From assembly GCA_900175165.2 (NCBI GenBank), contig FWWN02000686.1, forward strand, positions 1,722 through 39,939: a DNA stretch of 38,218 nt. The letters are read 5' to 3'. Each line of letters opens with the position of its first letter. The stretch's first letter is position 1. Below, piece by piece: positions 21,201 through 31,958 of the stretch. The notes beneath the pieces are model-generated. The model searched no databases and was not told the origin of the DNA. It saw only the letters and a program-made list of their open reading frames with translations. The position numbers and the translations under genes are program-made. The stretch comes from Rhizomucor pusillus. Its lineage: Eukaryota > Mucoromycota > Mucoromycetes > Mucorales > Lichtheimiaceae.

Positions 21201-23465
21201 CAATGAAAACTTCCAGTGGGAGATCACCACCAAGGACGTTGCTGTCACTGCTCTTGGTTTCACCTTCACAAACATCACCATGGATAAGTTTGTCACTTTG
21301 GATGGCGCCAATGGTTTCAAGGATGCAGTCAAGATTCTTTCGTTCGATTTGCCTTCCAACGACCCAGCTGGTGGTATCACGATGACTGCCAACACTACCA
21401 TTGCCAACCCCAGTCAAGTCGGTTTCACTCTGAACAGCGCCAGCTTTGCTGCTTATTACAAGGATGTCTATCTTGGACCTTTGGCTTCCGATGGTCAAGC
21501 TGTCATTCCTCCAAAGGCCACTGGTAACATTGCCATGAAGGGTCGCTTGGTACCTCAAGATTCGCAAGAAGGTCTGGATGTTGTCACTGAAGTCTTCGAA
21601 AACTACTTGAGTGCCAAAGATACTCCTCTCGAGGTCAAGGGTGTTTCAGGCTCTGGCCCGAACGGCGAAGTCGGCTGGCTCACTACTGGTTTCAAGACCC
21701 TCGATATCCAGAATGTTATTTTGCCCGGTCCCGACACTCCACCTGAACTCATTCCATCTATTACTATGATGGATATGGAACTTGACTTCACCAAGGATAC
21801 GTGGGCTCCTCCTGCTGGTTCCAAGGAAGTACAAGCTCAGCTCAAGAATCCATTCGGCTTCCCTCTCGGCGTATCGCAACTCAACATGGACGTCACTGTT
21901 TCTTACGGCGGCTCAAAGACTGGAGAACTTCAGGTTCCTGATGAAAAGGCTACAACAAGCTCTACTGGCGTTGTCACCACTTCATTCTCGGATATTCCTC
22001 TGAAGATATTTGATGATGCTCACGACACCTTCAGCTCGTTTGTCAAGGCTCTCACTTCTAAAAGCAACGTCACTTTTGGTTTGGCTGGTTCTACAAATGC
22101 GGTAACCGAAACTGCCATTGGCTCGCTGAAACTGGATAACATCACTTTTGATGTTGACTCTGCTCTGGCTGGTAAGTAACTGCAGTGATGGATCATGTAA
22201 TGTCCTGGTCTAAAATGATTTCCTTAGGTTTTGCCAACTTTGGTGGTAAAAACGATATCTTGAGCTTGAGCGTTACTGGTGGCACATCTGAATATATTAT
22301 CATCTCTCTAACCATCGGCCTCAACAATCCTTCCAAGATTACAGCTGTTCTCGGTGACTTGATGCTGAGTGTACAGATGAACGAGTTCAACGCTGCCGTC
22401 GGCAATGTCTATCTCAAGTCAGTGACTATGCAACCAGGCAACAACACCATGGAAGCGGAGATGCATATGGGTGAAGACTCGAGCAACGAACAAGCTCTCA
22501 AGCAGCTTTTGAGTGACTACATGACCCACGCTACCGTTCCCTTGACTATTCTCGGTACGGAAAAGTCCACAAGTATCGAACCCCTACAGCAAGCAATGTC
22601 TACTGTCAAGCTGGCCACCAGCATGACTGGTATTCCAAACACTTTGGTTGTAGACACTACTGTGTACGCCGATCTCCTCACTTTGTTGTTCACCAAGAAG
22701 GCAGAGGCCACTGTCACACTCCAAAATCCTTTGAAGACCAAGTTCTCTATCCAAAAAATCCAAGCTGAAGTTATGGCAACCGAGCTAGGCAAGACTTTCA
22801 AGGTTGGCACCATTGACTATGATCTGCCCAGTCCGTTTACAGTCGAAGCCGGTGGTCAAGGTACAAGTGACAAGTGGCCTGTCTCCGTTAACCTGGGTCT
22901 CGACACCATCGGTCCTCTTTTGGCCATGATTTTGGATCCTAACGCAAAGGTCGACTTGACTCAGAACGCAACAATCACTGTTGGTGATGGTTTCAATTCA
23001 GTCTTGTACTACTATCAGACCAGTGTTCCTTGCAAGATTGTCACGGATGGCATCTCGCTCCAGAGAAGCTCTTCTTCCAATGACAGCAACCCATTGTCTC
23101 AACTGCCCTCCGATATGATCAACGCTATTCCATCTAACATCCTGTCCCAGCTTGGCTTCAGCCAACCGAACTCTTCAATGGCCTCTGCTGCTTCGTCTGC
23201 TGCAAGTCAAGCTCACTCTGCAGTGAGTGCTGGTGCTTCTGCCGCTGCATCTGCAGCCGACAATGTCGCTTCTGGTGTCAAGTCTGCCGTGTCTGATATC
23301 CTGCCTGACAAGACCGAGTCCCAGACTCCTACACCGGCTCCTACTTCTGACTCTTCCTCCTCCAGCGATGATGACAAGTCCTCATCGACCTCTTCAGAGG
23401 AAGCGAAATCCACCTCATCATCTTCTTCGGACGGTCCTCACTTCCTTTGGCCATTCAAGATTTAA
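18208..23465 (+). CDS. giant single-pass membrane protein with repeated LEA-2/DUF3712-like domains, copy A
   Basis: Predicted 1,679 residues. Exons: 18208-18866, 18929-18969, 19070-22171, 22228-23465. The cytosolic N-terminus (about 60 residues) has a YYDRGTNSIRSVDDG block and PPPPPRRRFYR, then one transmembrane helix (about 62-88). About 1,450 mostly beta-type residues follow, with many N-glycosylation sequons (NMT, NIT, NVS), so they probably face the vacuole lumen or the outside. Within them N-P-S/F motifs (SMTNPSD, IANPF, LNNPSK) match LEA-2/DUF3712-type domains. Residues about 92-845 and 850-1540 look like two copies of one large unit (NTGPFSADIKFHNP and GTGPFSATISFPSP; GFPEVKITSFQLPS and GFKDAVKILSFDLPS). 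The tail (about 1540-1679) is Ser/Ala/Asp-rich. Yeast Tag1, which acts in ending autophagy at the vacuole, has this plan in smaller form; homology is my inference. Codon choice looks strongly biased (AAC, AAG, GTC, TTG), suggesting high expression. Intron 2 has a GC donor. Confidence 0.85.
18970..19069 (+). other. GC-AG intron 2 of copy A
   Basis: The donor is GCAAGT after AAT G, and the acceptor is CCAACAG. In copy B the intron at the same codon and phase begins GTATAT (26253-26323). In both copies the preceding exon is 41 nt long and the join yields a Gly codon before M-D/N-GFPEVKITSF, so the position is fixed by the paralog. Confidence 0.88.
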
Positions 23466-25473
23466 GCTATGGTTAGTAAATAATAATTATTCAACTTGAT
23501 ATCACTTAGATCCATTGACTAACGCAAAGTCTACCCAACCATAGCTTGAAATATAGCAAAAGTGTACTCTTTTATTAGTTGTTTTGTAAGATTACTCCAT
23601 TTTTGTGCTTTACCTCTTCTGTACTTTTCTTTTTATCATTACTTATATCATACTCTTTACCCTTTACCTTTCTTTTGTCTAAATCGGTAATTTTTTCTAT
23701 TCCTATTCTTGAGAATTAAAATGAAAACCATCAGAAAAAGAGGTGCCATGGCCAAAGGAACCTGCCAAGCCTGTTGTACTTTCGTTTCTTATCCGCATTG
23801 ATAAGATAAACTATGAATATCCTTGCATCACGCGGATTCTTTAAAAGCAGATTCGGATCAGTTGATGCATCGGGATTGGTTTGCTGTGCAGACTTGTTAT
23901 TGCAGGTCTCCTGATGCAAGAAGCAGGTCAATCGGTCGTAGCTGTTGCACAGTTTTAAATTAGGAGATGCTACACACAAGTATGTACTGCTTCGCAGCAG
24001 TTCGTTGTAGTAGAATCTGCTGATATACCAAAGGAGACTGAAACAACGTTTCTTGTTTATATGTAGGTCATACATTATCCATTATATTTTCTGTCATTCC
24101 TGTCCCAGAGTAATACCTGGGTGTCAAGCAGTATCAATGATTTTTGCTGAACGACTATTTTACCAGGAACCAACCATTTTCACTTCTCATTTTTTCCGAT
24201 GCCAGCTTTGCATCCGACGGCTTTGCTGGACATAGCTAGATACGAATTGCTTCAATTACGGGCGAGAGGAGCTAAATTAAAAGTTGCTGTGCCCTGGACA
24301 ACAAGTAGGCACGTTGGCCCAAAACCGTAATAGTAGGTTTAATACAATGGCTTTCTCTGGTTTTTGGTTTATACGTGCCAGGAAGGAATTACGTGGGAAT
24401 TTTTCCAGCTGCCACCATCGTATACTTCCAGGTACAGTCGCGTGTCATAGGAATTGCATAAAAATAACCCATTACCCTAATTGATTGCAATGTGATCCTG
24501 CTGGCAAATACAACCAGTAAAAGTTAAAAGCGAGTTAGGATTCTTAAGCAAGTATATCCTGCAATCTATATAATTGCCCTGGTCCGCTGAATTTACAGTG
24601 CGATCCAGTAGCTTGTGTTGCTCCTCGCAGTCGATGGTCGCACAAGAGAAAAGCTTCGTAACCTTCCCCTTTGCTTCCTGCCTCACCTAATTTCTCAATT
24701 GGTCTTAAATGATATGCGACATTTAGATGACTATGCTAAGAGAGCAGTTACAAACTCTATGTCGCAATACCAACCCGTTTGGTCAACTGATACCTATTGA
24801 CTTTCACTGTCCACCAAATCACTGCTGCTTGTGCTACCATCAACTGCCATTGGTGGATTTAACATTGAGAAAGGATGGTAACAGCGGGTCCTAGTACATG
24901 TACAACGCCAGCATTATTGTACGAATAGGTAAACTGAAATACGCCGAACAGCGGACATGGTTCAGTGTGATGTCCATTGAAGCTTTCTCTTTTTGTACTA
25001 GAGTCAATCGTGACAGAGTGATTGCTTGCATTCAGATCAACCTTGGCAGCCGTGCTAACTCGAGAACTAGAAGGATAACGTATCGAGATCGGTCTAAGTA
25101 TCCTTTGAATAGAACAACACACCATTCTGCAAAATACAAGCTTCCATGCAGTGGGCTTTTCACATGGCATGTACAAGTATAGCTGGCGAAGACACCTTCT
25201 AATATTCTGATTCAGTAGTTTGTGTTCAAAGCGAACACCCGGTTGTACTTGAATGGTGAGACACGAACGATATTATATATAAGACATCGATGTAGCAAAC
25301 TTCACGCGATCTATTCTATTCTTTTCTCCATTCACTAAAGCATCTACCAAATACATAATCTTCTTTCTTTCACAAGCAAGTGCTTAATTATATTTACCCA
25401 CCCTTTGGTAAGCCATTGGCTTTGCGAAATCGATTGACTATCTAAATCTCATCGCATTTTATAGTTCTAGGTC
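23466..25473. other. intergenic region between the tandem copies, with TATA box and probable 5' UTR intron of copy B
   Basis: No gene recognised in the 2 kb between the copies, and no copy-A-like fragment. TATATATAAG lies at 25274-25283. A GGTAAGCC donor (GT at 25408-25409) and a TTCTAG acceptor ending at 25470 would remove a 63-nt leader intron ending three bases before the copy B ATG. Confidence 0.5.
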
Positions 25474-28400
25474 ATGAAATCTGCGGGTACAGAACAACAT
25501 CAGCGGATTGACCATCCACAGGACCGGATTGCACCCACGGCGGTGACCAACGATGTGGGAGATTACTATGAACGTGGCAGTCAAAGCATCCGTAGCGTCA
25601 GCGATGCTGGCATCTTAGAGGAATATTCTGAAAAGCTTGCGGCGCCGCCTCGCAGACGCTTCTACCGGAACAAGAAATATTGGCTCATTTGTTCAGCAAT
25701 CACCATTGTGATTGTAGTAGTTGTCGTGCTTTTGATTATTTTTGTATTCTTCCCCATGATTGCTCAAAACATTATGAATCAATCCGGTATCGATGTCGAG
25801 GGTGCTCAAATCTCCTTCAAACCTCCGGATAATCTCGCAAGTCAAAAGCAGCAAGCATACGACATGAATCAAACATTTTTCATGTCGATGTCAAACAAGC
25901 TTTCCAACACTGGCCCTTTCTCTGCAACTATTACTTTCCATAATCCTATCGAGGTCTATTACAACGAGACCATCCTTGGCACAATCGAGTTGCCACAGAC
26001 GCATGTTTCTGGTGGTAACGGCCGTATCAATGCTACGACGCCGTTCTTTATCAACAATACAGAGTATTTCGCTGCATTTGCCAAGGATATGCTCGCTGCC
26101 AAGACGTTTAAATGGAATCTAAAAGGCAAATTGGAGATCGCTGCACTATCAAGGTATGAAGTAAATAAATATCAAGCCAGTGCCCAATTTTAATGCTGTT
26201 ATTTTTATTAGAACTGCTACTGTAAATCTCGATAAGGATATTTACATGGATGGTATATTGTCTCTTACCTACAGAGATATTTATTATACTGGATTATGCT
26301 CTCCTATTCATTGCTCAAATTAGGCATGAACGGTTTCCCGGAAGTGAAAATCACTTCTTTCGGTCTTCCTGGAGATGCTCCACAAGGTGGTATCGCTGTA
26401 CAGCTCGGAACTGCACTCACAAGCCCGTCTCCCATTGGGATCCAGCTTGGTACCATAGTGCTGCAGATGTTTTACCAAGGAGTCAATTTAGGCCAAGTGT
26501 CTTCGCAAAATGTTGCTTTACAAAAAGGCGAAAACGATATCCAGCTAAACGGCGTGCTAGCTCCTCAAACAGATCCAAATGCTTTAGCTAAAATCAGCCA
26601 GCTCTTTTCCGATTATGTGGCAGGAAAGATGTCTCAAACTCTAGCAGTTGGTATTTCTTGCGCGCCCGATGGCATCAATGCGATCGGATGGCTATCTGAA
26701 GGTTTCAAGTCTGTTCAGCTTAATGTCGCTCTCGGTTTAGACCAGCCTCTCAACATTATCCAGGCCGTCAGTCTTGGATACATGGATATGCAATTCTCTA
26801 CGGTCGCTCCTTATGCTCCTGTTACTTCGGCACCGAACGTCCATGCTGCTTTCACGATTCCGTTTGGTTTTACGCTGAATATCACTCAAGTATCACAAGA
26901 GCTTCAACTTAGCACTAATGCCACGGGAGCATTTGCATCTCTATATGTCCCATGGGTTGCTTGTCAAGCGGATCAGAAAGCTGGAACAATGCAATTTGCG
27001 ATGAGCAACGTTCCAATTCAAGCAATTGCTGGCAAGGAGCCATTGTTTGATGACTTTACATACGCTTTGACGGCATCCAGCAACTATACATTCCAGATTC
27101 TTGGAAATGTGTCCACCGTTGCTATGACTCCAATTGGCCAAGTCATTCTGTCAGGTATCCATATTAATGTGCCCACAACTCTTAATGGTCTACAGTTCCT
27201 CAACAGCACTCCCACGACTGTCAACAGTGTGGACGTTACTGGTGGCACTGCAGACAATCTATTACTCGCAATCAACGTATCCATGACAAATCCCTCGGAC
27301 TTTAGCATCAGCAGTGGAGACGTCAACTTTGAATTCCTCGCAAGCGGTGAACAGCTCGGCAACGTGTTGCTAAACAATTTGACGCTTGTCCGCGGTGCTA
27401 ACCAGATCACTGCCCAGTCAACTTTTAACCCCAAGGCTTCTCAAGTAGGACAAAACCTCCTGAGCACTTTTGTGATGGGTCAAACAAATGCCGTAAACAT
27501 TGCTGGCTTTAGCGGATCGACTGCTATTTCATCCCTTATCAAGGCCTTTTCTGCTATTGCCATCGATACAAATCTTCCTGGATTGCAGCAGCAGCTGGTT
27601 CAAGGAGCAAAGTTAACTGTGAATCCAGATTCCCCCACCACCGGAAACGTAAACATTCAGGTCTCACTAGCAAATCCATTCACGGCCGGCCTATCCGTTA
27701 CAAAGGTTGTCTCTTCCGCTTCGTATCTTGGACTACCTGTTGGCAACATTGATCAAGATATCAGCAACAGCCCCTTGGTTGTAGGCGGCCACGCAGTTGG
27801 CACTTCCAATCCTCTGACCATGAACATGAACGTGGAGCCAGCAGCCGTTGCTTTGCTATTGCGCGAACTTGCAGTAAACTCAAACTTGGATACGCGAGCT
27901 TTAGATGCGCTGCTTACCATGGGCGGTGTCTCCATTGCAGGCCAAGAACAAGTTTCTGGAGATACTAACTTGTTTAACAAATTTAATATTTCTCAATACG
28001 TCGTCCAGGCTATGCAAGCACTCAAAGTCGACCTGCAGCTTTTGTCTACCATCAATATTGGCCAGTATACAACTGATTTGCAATTTGCACAGAATAACGT
28101 TACGGTCCAAACGGATAATTCGGTGACTCTTTTGATTCCTATCGTTGGTCAGCCAATCGTCCAACAGCTAGTAGATGGCTCTGTGCTATCATTTGACACC
28201 ATCGTGTTGTCGTCACCTACTGATAGCTCCTTCCAAGTAAACATGAAGGGCGGCATCTCCAACACCGGTCCTTTCTCGGCGCAAATCAGCTTCCCGGCAC
28301 CGCTTAATATCTCCTGGCAAGGCAGGACTTTAGGTTCTCTCAGTATGCCCGTCATACAGACTCAACCCAACGCAGGTGCACAATTCGATATTACTGCTTC

Positions 28401-30675
28401 CTTCAGCATTGCTGACCAGGGTGCTATGGGCGATTTTGCCGGATATCTCATCAACAATGCTGACTTTGATTGGGAGATAACTACCAGCAACGTTGCTGTC
28501 ACTGCTCTTGGCTACACGTTTACCGGCATCACTATGGACAAATTTGTAACTCTTGCGGGTGCCAATGGTTTCAAGGATGCTGTCAAGATAACATCTTTCA
28601 ACCTACCTTCGAATGATCCTCAAGGAGGCGTCACTTTGATCGCTAACACAACCATCTACAACCCCAGTCAAGTTGGCTTTAGCCTCTCGGGTGCTGGTTT
28701 CACTGCATACTTTAAAGATGTCCATCTAGGTCCAATGGCATCCGACGGCAATGCTGAGTTCCCGCCTAAAGGGACAGCTAACATCAATATGAAAGGTCGA
28801 TTGGTGCCGCAAGAGACTAAAGAAGGACTTGCTGCTGTGACCGAAATGTTTGGCAATTTCCTGTCAGCCAAAGACTCGTTGCTTGAAGTCAAGGGAGAGT
28901 CAGGCTCCGGACCGAACGGACAAGTTGGCTGGCTCACTGCAGGTTTCAAGACCATGGATATCAAGGATGTCGTCTTGCCAGGTCCTGATACACCACCGAC
29001 TCTGATTCCCGCCGTAACGATGAAGGATATGGAGCTTGATTTCACCAAGGATGCTTGGGCACCTCCAGTAGGATCTAACGTCGTCGAAGCACAGCTTCAG
29101 AGTCCATTTGGATTCCCTATCGGTGTTACGCAGCTCGATATGGACGTTATTGTCTACTATGGTGGCAAACACATTGCTGAGCTAAAAGTCCCGGAAAACA
29201 GTGCAACTACAAGTCCCACTGGTTTAGTTACAACACACTTTTCAGACGTGCCGTTCAAAGTATTTGGTGACGCTCACGACAATTTTGCAACTTTCGTCAA
29301 GGACTTGACTACTGGCAGCAATGTTACTTTTGAGTTGGCTGGTACAACGAATGCAGTGACTCAGACAGCTATTGGAAATTTGAACTTGGGTAAGATCGAA
29401 TTTGACGTCAACACTGCTCTGGCTGGTATGTATCTTCCTACAACGATGTGTTGAAAGCAGAGCTTTAAGAATCTTTCATTTTTAGGTTTCAATAACTTTG
29501 GAGAGTCTACTCAGATCTTGGACATGGATATCACTGGCGCGACAAAGGAATACATCGTGGTCAAATTGACTATTTCGTTGAATAATCCATCACAAATTAC
29601 AATTACCTTGGGTGATATGATGCTTACAACGATCATGAATGAATTCTCTGCATCCGTCGGCAGCGTCTATTTGAAAGGCGTGACCATCAAGCCCGGAAGC
29701 AATACTTTAGACGCCGAGATGCATCTACAAAGTTCAAACGACCAAGCAATTCGACAGATGCTTAGCAACTTTATGACAAATGCAGTGGTACCGCTGACAG
29801 TGCTAGGCTCTGAACAGTCATCATCAATCGAGCCATTGAAGCAGGGTCTCTCTACGGTGAAGCTGGCGACCTCCATGCATGGTATTCCAAATATCTTGGT
29901 CACTGGAACTGTTGTATACGGAGAACTCGTATCAGATTTCTTGGCTGGCAAGGCGCAGACAAAGGTGACACTTCAGAATGTTTTGAATACACCGTTTACT
30001 ATCAAGGAGATCCACGTTTCTATCGTTGGCCACACTCAAATTGGCCTTTATCCATTGGGTACTATTGATTACTCGCTGCCATCGCCGTTCACTGTTCCTG
30101 CCAGGGGCCAAGCTACAAGCGATTGGTGGCCCGTTGCTCTCACACCTTTGAATGGGGAGAATATTGGTGCTCTCGTCAACTTTTTATTGTCAGCTGATCC
30201 TCGCATCGATCTTACACAGAATGCAACGATTGTCGTCGGCGACGGTTTCGAGTCTGTGCTTTATTATTATCAGAACAATGTTTCAGCGACAATCCAAATT
30301 CCTGGAGTCAACGCCCTTGCTGGACTGTTGTCACCTTCGGCAAATGCTACCACAACAGCAGCATCGGCAACAGTATCGGCCTCAGCTAGCAGCAGTGTTC
30401 CCGCTATCACCTCTGCATCAGATGGCACCCAGGCGACGGCAACTGACTCTGTAACTGCGACCGCTACATCACGTTCGAGCCCAACACCTTCGACAGGAAG
30501 CACAGGTGATAACAATGCTAGCGATGGCAACAGCGGAGGTCCTCAGAGTGCTAGCACGACATCATTTCCAACAGAAGCAGCTCCCGCTAGTTCCGTTCCA
30601 ACTTTGGCACCCGAGGAGGCATTACAATACTTGCGTTCGCTCAATATTGATATAGCGCCCTTCCTTTCCACATAG
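25474..30675 (+). CDS. giant single-pass membrane protein with repeated LEA-2/DUF3712-like domains, copy B
   Basis: Predicted 1,670 residues. Exons: 25474-26153, 26212-26252, 26324-29425, 29486-30675; all GT-AG. It is a full-length paralog of copy A with the same exon plan. Exon 2 (41 nt) and exon 3 (3,102 nt) have exactly the same lengths as in A, so the lumenal core shows no net insertion or deletion. The N-terminal SIRSVSDAG..EEYSEK block, RRRFYRNKKYW, the transmembrane helix (about 68-94) and the two-unit lumenal part are all kept. The C-terminal tail differs in sequence, being Ala/Ser/Thr-rich (SATVSASASSS), and ends in PTLAPEEALQYLRSL. Sequons such as NVS, NIT and NNT recur. Codon use looks less biased than in A, suggesting lower or different expression. 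The role is unknown; a Tag1-like vacuolar function is a hypothesis. Confidence 0.85.
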
Positions 30676-30765
30676 TTATGGATATACGTACTAGTATTAT
30701 TATTACTCTATCATGTAACGTGATTTACCGTTTTCCTTACTATTACTACATAAAGAAATTGCGTC

Positions 30766-31801
30766 CTATTGCAACATTGCTACAAGGTTATACTTTTTCA
30801 TGGAATAATAATTTTTGAGCACACTCATTCCGCACACGCTCTTGAAGATGGTAACAAAAATGACATAGTCCGGATTCTTCAAATCAACTCTGTGAAGAAA
30901 AATTTAGTATCCTTGATGCTAGTGGATAGTATAGTCGCCATCTTACTTGAGCTTTGATGGAAGCATTGGAGCAATCAATTGTATGACATCGGGCTTCTTC
31001 AGTAGTTCATTGTTTCTAATCTCAGTGAAAATAGCAATCTTTGTATCTGCAGGCTTGTCGTCAAGGCATTCCTTCCTTAATCGTTCGAAGCAAGGAGCAA
31101 TGCGATCGGTCGTGGCTGGGCAAATATAATCTAAAGGTATCCAACGCTTTGCATTTTGTTCTATTAGAATCCGCGATATGCTTGATATATCTCGCATTGC
31201 TTACAGCACAGTGTCGTATTTTGTTGGCTTGTTGTTTGCGTTCGTCAGAATCCAACTGTAGCATGTGCTGGAACAGTTTGGCAACAAAGTCTGTAGGCTT
31301 GACATCCACTCTGAATCGATAGAAAATCAATCCGCCGCACGCTGCATCAACTGGCTGTATTCGTTTGTCCTTTCTACTCTCATTCTTTTCCTCCTCTTCA
31401 TCCTCTTGCTGTGCTGTATCATCCTGTTTCTGCTCCGACTCTTCCTTCTGACTGGTTGGCAAGTCTGGTACATCAAGTTCTCCTTCAAAACGTTCCCACG
31501 TCAGTTTATGGTCAGGGAACAAAAGAGGAATATATTGATCGAGAAGCGTCTGAACTTGTCCCTACTACAGTTGTTAGTGGATAATATCTGGCTGGCTGCA
31601 AAGTTTTCATACCAAAGCTCGTGTCTCCGCGTTGACGCCGCAGGACACCATGAGGCCGTAAGCAGAATCACTCCTCTTCAGCAAGCTCGAATGCTTTGTT
31701 AGCCAGCGGTTTTTAAAGCGTCCTCTGGCAATTGGAATGGTGGGCGTCTTTTGTTTCTTTGCATCAGGTTGTTTGTCCTCTTCTCTAGTGCGTTTTGACA
31801 T
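30766..31801 (-). CDS. TAN1: tRNA acetyltransferase adaptor Tan1/THUMPD1
   Basis: Predicted 289 residues. Exons on the minus strand: 31801-31613, 31561-31205, 31146-30947, 30889-30766; all in phase. Tan1 binds tRNA through its THUMP domain and is needed for the Kre33/NAT10-dependent N4-acetylcytidine at position 12 of tRNA-Ser and tRNA-Leu. The N-terminus is basic (KRTREEDK..AKKQK). GLMVSCGVNAETRAL follows, then an acidic linker, CGGLIFYRFRVDVKPTDFV, KIRHCARWIPLDYICPA, FTEIRNNELLKKPDVIQLIA and VDLKNPDYVIFVTIFKSVCG, ending in the family's KNYYSMKKYNL. The intron between GCT and CGT (31204-31147) is essential: retaining it runs through a misleading frame and looks like a frameshift. The gene diverges from RAD54 with 157 nt between start codons. 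Confidence 0.93.
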
Positions 31802-31958
31802 TGTCAGTAAAGAAGCTGAAAAGGAAAAGCGCGCGTGTGCATCTTTCGGGCGATCAAATTGCTGCGAATTTTCGGCTGTTCGTTGCATTGTACCTGTACC
31901 ATTCTTCAACCTATTCTCTTTTTTTCTTTTCGTTTTCTCGTATCCCTAGTCTTCTGCA
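31802..31958. promoter_or_regulatory. shared divergent promoter of TAN1 and RAD54
   Basis: Only 157 nt separate the two start codons, so both core promoters and leaders must fit here. The RAD54 side is T/C-rich (31906-31947). No TATA box was seen. Confidence 0.7.

Larger units (their letters stand above)
18208..30675 (+). repeat. tandem gene duplication of the DUF3712-like gene
   Basis: Two direct copies, 5,258 and 5,202 nt long, are separated by 2.0 kb. They are alike in protein over nearly the whole length, with diverged synonymous positions, introns and tails. The duplication is therefore old rather than recent. Confidence 0.9.

Noticed and set aside
19044..21567. Long alternative-frame and antisense ORFs within the giant gene A
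   Set aside because: They are shadows of a strongly codon-biased frame and carry no family motifs.
31061..31204. Frameshift in TAN1
   Set aside because: A canonical 58-nt intron with donor GTAAGC explains the frame change completely and yields conserved THUMP sequence.
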